This document shows positions 7,804 to 16,026 of a stretch of 64,000 bases of DNA, piece after piece. The notes below the pieces were generated by a model. That model was not told the origin of the DNA. It ran no database searches and saw nothing but the letters and a program-made list of their open reading frames with translations. The position numbers and the translations under genes are program-made. The stretch comes from Hyphomicrobiales bacterium. Its GTDB lineage: Bacteria > Pseudomonadota > Alphaproteobacteria > Rhizobiales > Ancalomicrobiaceae. The stretch covers positions 1 to 64,000 of the forward strand of contig JAJTBO010000002.1 in NCBI GenBank assembly GCA_021286855.1, given 5' to 3'. The first letter of the stretch is position 1, and each line of letters starts with the position of its first letter.

Positions 7804-8076
7804 ATGGCCCAGATCGCATCGATCACCCTGCTGCACAACGACGACGCCCGCCCGATCATCGAGGCGATCCTCGCCGACAATCCCGGCGTCCGCGTCCTGA
7901 ACATGCCCGGCGCGGTCAAGCTCGACTGCGACGACGAACTGATCGTCAAGCGCGCGTCGGTCGAGGAACGCCTCGGCCGGCCGTGGGAGCCGCAGGAGAT
8001 CCAGCTGGTGCTGGTCTCGATGGCCGGCAACCTCGACGAGGACGACGACTGGTTCAAGCTCAGCTGGAAGCACTGA
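7804..8076 (+). CDS. dmpM: Phenol hydroxylase effector/activator protein P2
   Basis: A 90-residue cofactor-free effector of the MmoB/DmpM family. It binds the hydroxylase and tunes access to the di-iron site. The family pattern is visible: a DARPIIEAILADNPGV helix, then the PGAVKLDCDDELIVKRASVEERLG core spanning about 42-65, and a C-terminal acidic DEDDDWFKLSWKH. The length matches DmpM (90). It is 17 bp downstream of dmpL and 23 bp upstream of dmpN, with a GGGAAGGA site before its ATG. Confidence 0.95.
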   Translation: MAQIASITLLHNDDARPIIEAILADNPGVRVLNMPGAVKLDCDDELIVKRASVEERLGRPWEPQEIQLVLVSMAGNLDEDDDWFKLSWKH

Positions 8077-8099
8077 GACCCGAGGGGAGGAAAGAGAAA

Positions 8100-9614
8100 A
8101 TGGCTCCGAAGAAGCTCGGGCTGAAGCAGCGCTACGCCCACATGACCCGCGGTCTCGACTGGGAGACCACCTATCAGCCGATGGACGCGGTGTTTCCCTA
8201 CGACACGTTCGAGGGGATCAAGATCAAGGACTGGTCGGCCTGGGAGGATCCCTTCCGCCTGACCATGGACGCCTATTGGAAGTTCCAGGCGGAGAAGGAG
8301 CGCAAGCTCTACGCCGTGCTCGACGCCTTCGCCCAGAACAACGGCCAGACCGGCGTCTCCGACGGGCGCTACGTCAACGTCGTCAAGCTGTTCCTGACCG
8401 GCATCTCGCCGGAGGAGTATCAGGCGCACCGCGGCTTCGCCTTCACCGGCCGGCATCTGCGCGGCGCCGGCCCGCGCGTCGCCTGCCAGATGCAGTCGCT
8501 CGACGAACTGCGTCACATCCAGACGCAGATCCACACCATCTCGCACTACAACAAGTATTTCGACGGCATCTCCGAGTTCCCGCACATGCACGACCGCGTG
8601 TGGTATCTCTCGGTGCCGAAGTCGTTCTTCGACGACGCGCGGACGGCGGGGCCGTTCGAGTTCATGATCGCGATCGGCTTCGCCTTCGAATACGTGCTGA
8701 CCAACCTGCTGTTCGTGCCGTTCATGTCGGGCGCGGCCTACAACGGCGACATGTCGACGGTGACCTTCGGCTTCTCGGCGCAGTCGGACGAGAGCCGGCA
8801 CATGACGCTGGGCATCGAGGTGATCAAGTTTCTCTTGGAGCAGCATCCCGACAACCTGCCGATCGTCCAGAAGTGGGTCGACAAGTGGTTCTGGCGCGGC
8901 CACCGCGTGCTCGGCCTGGTCGCCATGATGATGGACTACATGCTGCCGAAGAAGGTGATGAGCTGGAAGGAGGCCTGGGAGATCTACTTCACCGAGGCCG
9001 GCGGCTCGCTGTTCCAGGATCTCGCCCGCTACGGGCTCAAGGCGCCGAAATACGCCGACGTCGCGACCGCCGACGCCGAGCACATCTCGCACCAGAACTG
9101 GGCGGTGTTCTACCAGTACACCCACGCCGCGGCGTTCCACACCTGGATGCCCGACAAGGAGCATCTCGACTGGCTGTCGGAGAAGTACCCGAACACCTTC
9201 GACAAGTACTACCGTCCGCGTTGGGAGATGTGGGCGGAGATGGAGAAGCAGGGCAAGCGCTTCTACAATCCGTCGCTGCCGCAGCTCTGCCAGGTCTGTC
9301 AGATCCCGATGGCCTATACGGAACCGGGCGATCCGACCAAGATCGCGTTCCGTTGCTCGGAAGTCGGCGGCGAGACGTACCACTTCTGCTCGGACGGCTG
9401 TAAGGACATCTTCGACGGCGAGCCGGAGAAGTACGTCCAGTCGTGGCTGCCGGTGCATCAGATCTTCCAGGGCGCCTGTGGCGGCGCGACCATTCCGGAC
9501 GTGTTGAACTACTACCGGATGAACGTCGGCGCCGACAACATGGACTACGTCGGTTCGCCCGACGAGAAGCTCTGGAACGAGTGGCACGCCGGCAAGGCCC
9601 GCGAAGCCGTCTGA
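8100..9614 (+). CDS. dmpN: Phenol hydroxylase alpha (di-iron) subunit P3
   Basis: The 504-residue catalytic subunit that hydroxylates phenol (and probably methylphenols) to catechols. The six carboxylate and histidine ligands of the di-iron centre are in place: Glu106, Glu136 and His139 (SLDELRHIQ), Glu197 (FAFEYVL), Glu231 and His234 (SDESRHM). A C-terminal YHS domain (about 395-450) carries CQVC and the FCSDGCKDIF zinc-type cysteines, as in other DmpN proteins. The ATG at 8100 follows GGGGAGGAAAG. The family also includes toluene and benzene monooxygenases, but the DmpK and DmpO companions and the YHS tail point to the phenol hydroxylase clade. The exact substrate range cannot be read from sequence. 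Confidence 0.96.
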   Translation: MAPKKLGLKQRYAHMTRGLDWETTYQPMDAVFPYDTFEGIKIKDWSAWEDPFRLTMDAYWKFQAEKERKLYAVLDAFAQNNGQTGVSDGRYVNVVKLFLTGISPEEYQAHRGFAFTGRHLRGAGPRVACQMQSLDELRHIQTQIHTISHYNKYFDGISEFPHMHDRVWYLSVPKSFFDDARTAGPFEFMIAIGFAFEYVLTNLLFVPFMSGAAYNGDMSTVTFGFSAQSDESRHMTLGIEVIKFLLEQHPDNLPIVQKWVDKWFWRGHRVLGLVAMMMDYMLPKKVMSWKEAWEIYFTEAGGSLFQDLARYGLKAPKYADVATADAEHISHQNWAVFYQYTHAAAFHTWMPDKEHLDWLSEKYPNTFDKYYRPRWEMWAEMEKQGKRFYNPSLPQLCQVCQIPMAYTEPGDPTKIAFRCSEVGGETYHFCSDGCKDIFDGEPEKYVQSWLPVHQIFQGACGGATIPDVLNYYRMNVGADNMDYVGSPDEKLWNEWHAGKAREAV

Positions 9615-9685
9615 TCAACAACGAAGAACGACGCGATGGTCGCCGGGCGGGAAAAACCCGCCCGCGCCTCGCGGGGAGGATGCAC

Positions 9686-10054
9686 ATGCCGGTCACTGCG
9701 CTCGCGCCCGGATACGCCGACAAGATCGAGCACCGCGACGCCCTGAAGAACTTCCACGGCAACATGCTGGTCTACGTGCATTGGGAGGAACATCTCTCCT
9801 TCTGCTCGGCGATCGCCTTTCCCCTGCCGCCGGCGATGCCCTTCGGCGCGCTGGTCGATCAGGTGATCAAACCCGCCTACGCCGCCCATCCCGACGCCGA
9901 GAAGATCGACTGGTCGACGGTCGTCTGGATGATCGACGGCAAGGAGACGAAGCCGGACCTCGCCGCCTCGCTCGAGGCGAACGGAATGAAGCACAAGTCG
10001 CTGGTCCGCTTCTGGACGCCCGGGCTCGGCGGCTTCAAGGGCTCGGCGAGCTGA
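9686..10054 (+). CDS. dmpO: Phenol hydroxylase gamma subunit P4
   Basis: A 122-residue protein of the DmpO/PHH gamma family, the smallest part of the hydroxylase complex. It shows the family stretch NFHGNMLVYVHWEEHLSFCS near residues 22-41 and DWSTVVWMIDGKETKPD near 75-91. Two ATGs compete, at 9680 and 9686. The GGGGAGGA site ends right at the first, so the second, 6 nt further on, is preferred and gives MPVTALAPGY. It lies between dmpN and dmpP, as in all dmp operons. Confidence 0.93.
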   Translation: MPVTALAPGYADKIEHRDALKNFHGNMLVYVHWEEHLSFCSAIAFPLPPAMPFGALVDQVIKPAYAAHPDAEKIDWSTVVWMIDGKETKPDLAASLEANGMKHKSLVRFWTPGLGGFKGSAS

Positions 10055-10072
10055 GGAAGAGGACGACGCATC

Positions 10073-11134
10073 ATGGGGCACGACCTGACGATCGAACCGC
10101 TGGGTGAGACGATCCACGTCGAGGACGATCAGACCATCCTCGACGCCTGTCTCAGACACGGCATCTGGCTGCCCCATGCCTGCGGCCACGGCCTGTGCGG
10201 CACCTGCAAGGTCGACGTGGTCGACGGCGAGGTCGACCACGCCGACGCCTCGCCCTTCGCGCTGATGGACTTCGAACGGTCGGACGGCAAGACGCTGGCC
10301 TGCACCGCCCGGCTTCTCGACGACGTCACCATCGAGGCGGAGATCGACGAGGATCCCGATCAGCGCCGCATCGCGGTGGCGGACTACGCCGCCACCGTGA
10401 CGGCGATCGAGGATCTGACCCACGACGTCAAGGGCCTGCGCCTGACCCTCGATCCGGGAACGACGATCGACTTCCAGGCCGGCCAATACGTCAATCTGAC
10501 GATCCCCGCCGTCCGCGGAACCCGCGCCTTCTCGATCGCCAACCCGCCGCAGGAGAACGGCCACGTCGATCTGCAGATCCGCCGGGTGCCCGGCGGCGTC
10601 GGCACCGGCTGGGTCCACGACGCCGTGAAGGTCGGCGATCGCGTCGCCTTCTCCGGCCCCTACGGCCGGTTCTTCGTGCGCAAGTCGCGCGGCGGGCCGC
10701 TTCTGTTCCTGGCCGGCGGCACCGGCGTGTCGAGCCCGCGCTCGATGATCCTCGATCTCTCGGCCGAGGGCTACGTCGCGCCGATGACGCTGATCCACGG
10801 CGTCCGGACGCAGGCCGATCTCTACGACCGCGCGCTGTTCGAAGAGCTCGCGGCGAAGCATCCGAACTTCCGATACGTGCCGGCGCTCTCGGCCGAACCG
10901 GAGGAGAGCGCCTGGGCGGGCGAACGCGGCTTCGTCCACGAGGTCGCCGAGCGCGTCTTCGAGAGACGGTTCGAAGGGATGACCGCCTATCTGTGCGGGC
11001 CGCCCCCGATGATCGAGGCCTCGATCGGCGCCTTGATGAAGGGGCGGCTGTTCGAGCGGCACATCTTCACCGAACGCTTCCTCACGGCGTCCGACGGCGC
11101 CGAGAAGAAGAGCCCGGTGTTCCGCCGGATCTGA
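10073..11134 (+). CDS. dmpP: Phenol hydroxylase reductase P5 (2Fe-2S, FAD)
   Basis: A 353-residue electron-transfer protein that passes electrons from NADH to the di-iron hydroxylase. Residues 1-90 form a plant-type ferredoxin domain with Cys37, Cys42, Cys45 and Cys77. The FAD domain has RAFS at 151-154 and the NAD domain has GGTGVSSPRSMI at about 215-226, and the protein ends with the usual ...HIFTERFLT segment. The length agrees with DmpP (353). It is the last enzyme gene of the operon and sits 7 bp upstream of a small winged-helix gene that is probably co-transcribed. Confidence 0.96.
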   Translation: MGHDLTIEPLGETIHVEDDQTILDACLRHGIWLPHACGHGLCGTCKVDVVDGEVDHADASPFALMDFERSDGKTLACTARLLDDVTIEAEIDEDPDQRRIAVADYAATVTAIEDLTHDVKGLRLTLDPGTTIDFQAGQYVNLTIPAVRGTRAFSIANPPQENGHVDLQIRRVPGGVGTGWVHDAVKVGDRVAFSGPYGRFFVRKSRGGPLLFLAGGTGVSSPRSMILDLSAEGYVAPMTLIHGVRTQADLYDRALFEELAAKHPNFRYVPALSAEPEESAWAGERGFVHEVAERVFERRFEGMTAYLCGPPPMIEASIGALMKGRLFERHIFTERFLTASDGAEKKSPVFRRI

Positions 11135-11141
11135 CGAGCGG

Positions 11142-11591
11142 ATGAGCGCGATGCCCGAGGACGAGACCGCCTTCGACCGCCGCACCGTCGCGGAGACCTC
11201 GCGCCGGATCGGCGGGCTCCTGCGCGCGACCCGTGACGCCCGGGTCGACGACGGGCTGACGGCGGAGGAGCTGCTGATCTATCTGGCGATCGGGCACCTG
11301 GGCGTCGACGCCGGCGGGGCGATCCCGAAGGTGACGCCGCGCACCCATCTGGAGATCGCCCAGTTCCTCGGCATCCCGCGCGAGACGGTGCGCCGCAAGG
11401 TCGGCCGTCTCGGCGACCGTGGCTACGCCCAGATCACCTCCGCGGGCGTCGTCGTCAGAGACGTGGCCGAGTGGGCTCGCTGCGCGGCCGCGCTGTTCCC
11501 GTCGGTCGAGGAGGCCGGGGCGCGCGCTTCGACGCGTCGAGAGACGGTCGAGACGCCGGCGTTGCAAATTCGTGACACTTCCGCGAATTGA
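11142..11591 (+). CDS. Small winged-helix DNA-binding protein, like a stand-alone Crp/Fnr C-terminal domain
   Basis: A 149-residue protein that I do not recognise as a named regulator. Residues about 66-110 look like a Crp/Fnr-type helix-turn-helix and wing: THLEIAQFLGIPRETVRRK, then RLGDRGYAQI and VVVRDVAEW. There is no cyclic-nucleotide-binding domain in front, only a 60-residue helical N-terminus. The start is ATG 11142 or ATG 11151. It follows dmpP by 7 bp, so it should be made with phenol hydroxylase. A perfect palindrome lies 9 bp after its stop codon, before the outer-membrane protein gene, and is its likely operator. A MarR-like protein is an alternative reading. Confidence 0.6.
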   Translation: MSAMPEDETAFDRRTVAETSRRIGGLLRATRDARVDDGLTAEELLIYLAIGHLGVDAGGAIPKVTPRTHLEIAQFLGIPRETVRRKVGRLGDRGYAQITSAGVVVRDVAEWARCAAALFPSVEEAGARASTRRETVETPALQIRDTSAN

Positions 11592-11599
11592 TCGGCATT

Positions 11600-11624
11600 A
11601 CCCAACTTGGGTAGCAACACCCAA
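11600..11624 (+). promoter_or_regulatory. Palindromic operator upstream of the outer-membrane protein gene
   Basis: TACCCAACTTGGGTA (11599-11613) is a perfect 15-bp palindrome. A third half-site ACCCAA follows at 11619-11624 in the same orientation as the left arm, 19 bp from it. Such a cluster suggests a dimeric regulator. The small winged-helix protein encoded just upstream is the obvious candidate, by position only. Confidence 0.5.
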
Positions 11625-11737
11625 ATCTAGACGCGCATTCCCCGACATCCTCCCTAGTATCTACTCGAAACTACGAAGCATTTCAATTCCGCTTCGATGT
11701 CTTCCGACGATCGAGGGGATCGCGGGGACGGAAGAAA

Positions 11738-11763
11738 CGGGACTGGGAAGCGGGACTGGGAAG
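11738..11763 (+). repeat. 13-bp perfect tandem duplication in the leader of the outer-membrane protein gene
   Basis: CGGGACTGGGAAG occurs twice back to back (11738-11750 and 11751-11763), about 45 bp upstream of the ATG at 11809. It lies in the presumed 5' untranslated region. Confidence 0.85.
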
Positions 11764-11808
11764 ACGATGGACCGGGCGACGGGGAACGCGCCCGTTGGGG
11801 GGACGAAG

Positions 11809-12669
11809 ATGAAGAAGCTGACGAAAAATCTCCTGGCCGGCGCGATGCTGGTCGCCTCGACCGCCGCCGCCTCGGCCGGATCGCAGTTGGCGCCGGGCAT
11901 TTCGACCGGCATTCCGCTCGGCGCGCCGCTGCCGGAAGGCCTCTATGTGATCTCGATTCCGTCCTGGGGCACGCGCACCACCACGCCGAACGCCGACGTC
12001 TTCGCCGCCGCGCCGGCCTGGGTGATCTGGTCGACGCCGTGGACGGTGTTCGGCGGCCGGGTGCTGTTCGACACGGTCACGCCCTATCTCGACGTCAACG
12101 TGCGCGGCGCGATCCATCGCTCCGGCTTCGCCAACACCTTCCTCGACGCGCAGATCAAGTGGGATCTCGGCGGCGGCCTGTTCGGCGGCCTGCAGGGCGG
12201 CGTCTATCTGCCGGCGAAGAACGAGCTCAACGATCTCGGCATCGCCCACAACTGGTCGGCCTTCCAGGGCATCGCCGCCTTCTCCTATCTGAAGGACGGC
12301 TGGGATCTGTCGTCGACCTTCGTCGTCGGCACCGGTCACGACGCGCCGAAGGGCAGCGATCCGGGCGCGGCCTGGTTCAACGCCGACTTCACCGCCACCA
12401 AGAAGTTCGACAAGTTCGAAGTCGGCGCGGTCGCCTTCGGTTCGTTCGACCTGTCCGCGCCCTACGCCAGCTACGACAAGCAGAGCCAGTTCGCGGTCGG
12501 CGGCCTCGTCGGCTACGACTTCGGCCCGGTCAACGTGCAGCTGAAGCTGACCACCGACATCTACGAGAAGAACTACAACGGCAAGGACACGCGCGTCTGG
12601 GCGAACGTGATCATTCCGCTGTGGAACCCGAAGCCGGCCCCGACCTCGCCGGTGGTCGCGAAGAACTGA
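11809..12669 (+). CDS. Phenol meta-pathway outer-membrane protein (Phenol_MetA_deg/SphA-like)
   Basis: A 286-residue outer-membrane protein. Residues 1-24 are a signal peptide (MKKLTKNLLAGAMLVASTAAASAG). The mature part has alternating beta strands ending in GVYLPAKNEL, FQGIAAFSYL and VQLKLTTDIYEKN, which is the pattern of the meta-pathway phenol-degradation transporter family. These proteins are thought to let aromatic substrates cross the outer membrane. I chose the ATG at 11809 because it follows a GGGGGGACGAAG site and begins the signal peptide. The final residues PVVAKN are atypical for a porin, which usually ends in an aromatic residue. A strong terminator follows. Confidence 0.8.
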   Translation: MKKLTKNLLAGAMLVASTAAASAGSQLAPGISTGIPLGAPLPEGLYVISIPSWGTRTTTPNADVFAAAPAWVIWSTPWTVFGGRVLFDTVTPYLDVNVRGAIHRSGFANTFLDAQIKWDLGGGLFGGLQGGVYLPAKNELNDLGIAHNWSAFQGIAAFSYLKDGWDLSSTFVVGTGHDAPKGSDPGAAWFNADFTATKKFDKFEVGAVAFGSFDLSAPYASYDKQSQFAVGGLVGYDFGPVNVQLKLTTDIYEKNYNGKDTRVWANVIIPLWNPKPAPTSPVVAKN

Positions 12670-12699
12670 TCTCGCCACCGAGACGCGAAGACCCGAAGG

Positions 12700-12737
12700 C
12701 GCGCTCGTCGAACGTTCGACGGGCGCGTCTTCTTTTC
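12700..12737 (+). terminator. Rho-independent terminator after the outer-membrane protein gene
   Basis: CGCGC-t-CGTCGAAC pairs with GTTCGACG-g-GCGCG (12700-12727), followed by TCTTCTTTTCC. It separates the phenol island from the ABC transporter genes. Confidence 0.75.
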
Positions 12738-12828
12738 CGACGACGTCGCGCAATCGTCATCGAACCGACGACCAGTCGTCATGACGAGCGGCGAGGCTCC
12801 CCCCGCGTTCCGAAGGAAAGGGGGGATC

Positions 12829-13764
12829 ATGGCGATCGCGACGGCGAGCGACGACGTCTTCGTCGAGGAAGAGCGGCCGACGGCGCGCGTCCTCGGGCGT
12901 CGGCACGACCGTCTCGCCCTGGCGCTGATCGCGCCTTCGCTTCTCTTCCTCGTCGTCTTCACCTATTGGCCGATCGCGCAGGTCGTGCTGCAGGCGTTGA
13001 CGATCGAGACCTTCGGTTCGAAGACGGTCGAACACGGCTTCGGCAACTTCGCCCGGCTCTTCGCCGACGCCTCCTTCGGCCGCGCCGTCACCAACAATCT
13101 GATCTACGCGGCCGGGACGATCGTTCCGTCGATCGGCCTGGCGCTCGCCCTGGCGGTGGGCCTAAGGGAATCGACCCGGTTCAACGCCCTGCTCAGGACG
13201 GTGGTGTTCTTCCCCGTGCTGTTGCCGCTGGTCGCCGCGGCTTCGCTCTTCCTCTTCGTCTTTCTGCCCGGCATCGGGCTGCTCGACCATCACCTCGGCC
13301 GGCTCGGGTTCCACCAGACCAATTGGCTCGGCGATCCCGACGTGGCGCTGTGGTCGTTGATCGGGCTGACGGTGTGGAAGAACGCGGCCTATTACATGCT
13401 GTTCTTCATCGCCGGCCTGCAGGCGATCCCCGACGACCTCTACGAGGCGGCGCGGCTCGAAGGCGCCTCGGCGACGCAGCGCTTCGCCCGCGTGACGCTG
13501 CCGCTGCTCGGCCCGACGCTCGCCTTCGTGCTGGTGGTGGCGCTGGTCAACGTCGTCACCCAGGTCGACCACGTGGTGGTGCTGACCAAGGGCGGACCGT
13601 CGGATTCGACCAATCTCGTCCTCTATTACATCTACCAGCAGGCGCACGAGAACTACGACACCGGCAAGGCGGCGGCGGCGACCGTCGCCTCGCTCACGGC
13701 GCTCGTCGCGCTCTCCGTCCTGTCGCTGCGCACGCTCGAGCGCGCCGTTCATTACGAGGCGTGA
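12829..13764 (+). CDS. ABC transporter permease, sugar/glycerophosphodiester type (UgpA/MalF-like)
   Basis: A 311-residue inner-membrane protein of the carbohydrate-uptake CUT1 family. Six membrane segments are visible, starting with LALALIAPSLLFLVVFTYWPIA. The EAA loop that contacts the ATPase is EAARLEGASATQRFARVTLPLLGPTL, about residues 222-247. The start at 12829 (MAIATASDD) follows AAGGAAAGGGGG and is preferred to an ATG 48 bp upstream. The second permease begins 2 bp after its stop. Substrate is not certain; a UgpA-like role fits the phosphodiesterase gene at 16027. No ABC ATPase gene is present in this cluster. Confidence 0.85.
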   Translation: MAIATASDDVFVEEERPTARVLGRRHDRLALALIAPSLLFLVVFTYWPIAQVVLQALTIETFGSKTVEHGFGNFARLFADASFGRAVTNNLIYAAGTIVPSIGLALALAVGLRESTRFNALLRTVVFFPVLLPLVAAASLFLFVFLPGIGLLDHHLGRLGFHQTNWLGDPDVALWSLIGLTVWKNAAYYMLFFIAGLQAIPDDLYEAARLEGASATQRFARVTLPLLGPTLAFVLVVALVNVVTQVDHVVVLTKGGPSDSTNLVLYYIYQQAHENYDTGKAAAATVASLTALVALSVLSLRTLERAVHYEA

Positions 13765-13765
13765 G

Positions 13766-14614
13766 ATGGCGACCGCGGCGCTCTCCTCTCGCTTCGACGG
13801 CCTGCGTTTCGCGGGCGTGGCGATCCTGTCGCTGGTGGCGCTGGCGTGGTCGACGCCGCTCCTGTGGATGGCGATCGCCTCGTTCCGGCCGCAGTCGTTC
13901 GGCGGTCTCGACATGGCGTCGCTCGCGCCGAACTTCCGGCCGACGCTCGCCAACTACGTCGAGGCGCTCGACAGCGCCGACTTCGCCGGCCTCTATCTCA
14001 ACACCGCGATCGTCTGCCTCGGCATCCTGGCGGTGCAGCTCGTCACGATCACGCTGGCCGGCTACGCCTTCGCGCGGCTGGAGTTCCGCGGCCGGACGCT
14101 GTTCTTCTACGCCTTCCTGCTGCAGCTGATGCTGGTGCCGCCGATCCTGATCGTGCCCAATCTGGTGACGATCACCCGGCTCGGGCTCTACGACCATCTC
14201 GTCGCGGTGATGGCGCCCTATTTCGCCTCGGCCTTCGGCGTCTTCCTGATGCGCCAGACCTTCCGCACCATTCCGCGCGACTTCGAAGAGGCGGCGGCGG
14301 TGGAGGGGGCGGCGTGGTGGCAGGTGGTGATCCACGTGCTGGCGCCGCTCGCCAGGCCCGGCCTCGTCGCCTTCTCGATCGTCTCGGTGGTCGCCCATTG
14401 GAACGAGTTCCTGTGGCCGCTGATGGTGATCTCCTCCACCGAGAACCAGACCCTCACCATCGGTCTCGCCTCGTTCACACGGGGCGCGGAGAGCGCCTCG
14501 CAATGGGGCGTGATCGCGGCGGGGACCTTCCTCGTCGCGGCGCCGCTGCTCACCGCCTTCGCGCTGTTCCAGCGGCAGTTCGTCAATTCCTTCCTCTTTT
14601 CCGGCGTCAAATAG
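13766..14614 (+). CDS. ABC transporter permease, sugar/glycerophosphodiester type (UgpE/MalG-like)
   Basis: A 282-residue partner permease with six membrane segments and the EAA loop EEAAAVEGAAWWQVVIHVLAP (about 172-192). The protein ends with QRQFVNSFLFSGVK, the usual QrqfvxGlxxGAvK-like tail of MalG-type permeases. The ATG is separated from the previous stop by one base, so translation is coupled. The next gene, for the binding protein, starts 11 bp downstream after an AGGAGAG site. Confidence 0.87.
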   Translation: MATAALSSRFDGLRFAGVAILSLVALAWSTPLLWMAIASFRPQSFGGLDMASLAPNFRPTLANYVEALDSADFAGLYLNTAIVCLGILAVQLVTITLAGYAFARLEFRGRTLFFYAFLLQLMLVPPILIVPNLVTITRLGLYDHLVAVMAPYFASAFGVFLMRQTFRTIPRDFEEAAAVEGAAWWQVVIHVLAPLARPGLVAFSIVSVVAHWNEFLWPLMVISSTENQTLTIGLASFTRGAESASQWGVIAAGTFLVAAPLLTAFALFQRQFVNSFLFSGVK

Positions 14615-14625
14615 GAGAGAAGACG

Positions 14626-15945
14626 ATGCATCCCCTGACCAAGGTCGCCTCGGCGACGGCGTTCGCCCTCGCTCTGGGCCTCGGATCGGCCCAGGCCGCC
14701 ACCGAAATCGAGATGTTCTTCCCCGTGCCCGTCGAGGGCAAGCTCGCCAAGGAAATGCAGAGCCTGATGGAGCGCTTCAACGCCGCCCATCCGGACATCA
14801 AGGCGAAGGCCGTCTACACCGGCTCCTACGACGAGACCAACCTGAAGACCCACGCCGCGATCAAGGCCGGCCGGCCGCCGGCGGCGGTGATCATGAGCGC
14901 CAACTTCGTGCTCGAGTATCAGATCGCCGACGAGATCCAGCCGCTCGATCCGCTGATCGCGGCCGACGGCAAGACCTCGGACGCCTTCATGGACCAGTTC
15001 TGGCCGGCGCTGCACGGCAACGCTCGGTTCGCCGGCAAGGTCTGGGGCGTGCCGTTCCACAACTCGACGCCGCTGCTCTACTTCAACACCGATCACTTCA
15101 AGGAAGTCGGCCTCGACCCGAAGAATCCGCCCAAGACCTGGGCCGAGTGGTCGGACGCGGCCAAGAAGCTGACCAAGCGCGAGGGTGACAAGACCACCCG
15201 CTGGGGCCTGATGCTGCCGTCGAACTACGACTATCTCGGCTGGGTGATGACGGCCCTCGACATGTCGAACGGCGGTCAGTACTACAATTCCGAATATGGC
15301 GGCGAGGTCTATTACGATCAGCCGTCGATGCGCGGGGCGCTGACCTTCGTCGACAACCTCATCCATCGTGACAAGGTCATGCCGGAAGGCGAGACCGACG
15401 GCAAGGCGGTCTCCACCGCCTTCTTCGCCGGCCAGACCTCGATGGTGGTGCTGTCGACGGGATCGCTGTCCTTCATCCGCGAAAACATGAAGTCGGGTTA
15501 CGGCGTCGCCTTCGTGCCGTCGAACATCCGCAACGCGGTCGCCATCGGCGGCGCGTCGCTGATCATGCCGAAGGGCCTCTCCGACGAGCAGCGCAAGGCC
15601 TCGTGGGAGCTGATCAAGTGGCTGACCAGCCCGGCGGTGTCGGGCGGCTGGAGCCGCTTCACCGGCTATTTCGCGCCGAACAAGGCGGCCTACGATCTGC
15701 CGGAGATGAAGGAGTTCCTGGCCAAGAACCCGGATGCGCAGGTCGCCGTCGACCAGCTCGCCTACGCTCGGTCCTGGTTCGCCACCTACTCGACCGTCGC
15801 GGTGCGCAAGGCGCTCGAGGACGAGGTGCAGGCGGTCCTCTCCGGCAAGAAGAAGCCGCTCGAGGCGCTGAAGGCGGCGCAGGCCAAGGCCGAGGAGATC
15901 ATGGCGCCCTACGTCGCGGCGACCGCGATGAACCTGCCGAAGTGA
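14626..15945 (+). CDS. Periplasmic substrate-binding protein of the ABC importer (UgpB-like)
   Basis: A 439-residue extracellular solute-binding protein, family 1. Residues 1-25 are a signal peptide ending in AQA. The mature protein shows the family pattern of UgpB: EIEMFFPVPVEGKLAKEMQ at the N-terminus, then KVWGVPFHNSTPLLYFNTD (about 140-158) and VSTAFFAGQTSMVVLSTGSL. The best family guess is sn-glycerol 3-phosphate or a glycerophosphodiester, supported by the GpdQ-like gene next to it. The start at 14626 follows AGGAGAGAAGACG. A strong hairpin terminator lies 22 bp after the stop, so the phosphodiesterase may be made at a lower level. Confidence 0.85.
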   Translation: MHPLTKVASATAFALALGLGSAQAATEIEMFFPVPVEGKLAKEMQSLMERFNAAHPDIKAKAVYTGSYDETNLKTHAAIKAGRPPAAVIMSANFVLEYQIADEIQPLDPLIAADGKTSDAFMDQFWPALHGNARFAGKVWGVPFHNSTPLLYFNTDHFKEVGLDPKNPPKTWAEWSDAAKKLTKREGDKTTRWGLMLPSNYDYLGWVMTALDMSNGGQYYNSEYGGEVYYDQPSMRGALTFVDNLIHRDKVMPEGETDGKAVSTAFFAGQTSMVVLSTGSLSFIRENMKSGYGVAFVPSNIRNAVAIGGASLIMPKGLSDEQRKASWELIKWLTSPAVSGGWSRFTGYFAPNKAAYDLPEMKEFLAKNPDAQVAVDQLAYARSWFATYSTVAVRKALEDEVQAVLSGKKKPLEALKAAQAKAEEIMAPYVAATAMNLPK

Positions 15946-15967
15946 GCCTCGGCTCCGTTCCGACCTT

Positions 15968-16001
15968 CGGGCCCGCGTCGTCGACGCGGGCCCGTCCCGT
16001 T
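15968..16001 (+). terminator. Hairpin terminator after the binding-protein gene
   Basis: A 12-bp perfect stem (15968-15979 with 15983-15994) with a 3-nt loop is followed by TCCCGTTTT. It may reduce read-through into the phosphodiesterase gene. Confidence 0.65.
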
Positions 16002-16026
16002 TTCCCCGCCAACCGACGAGACCCCG

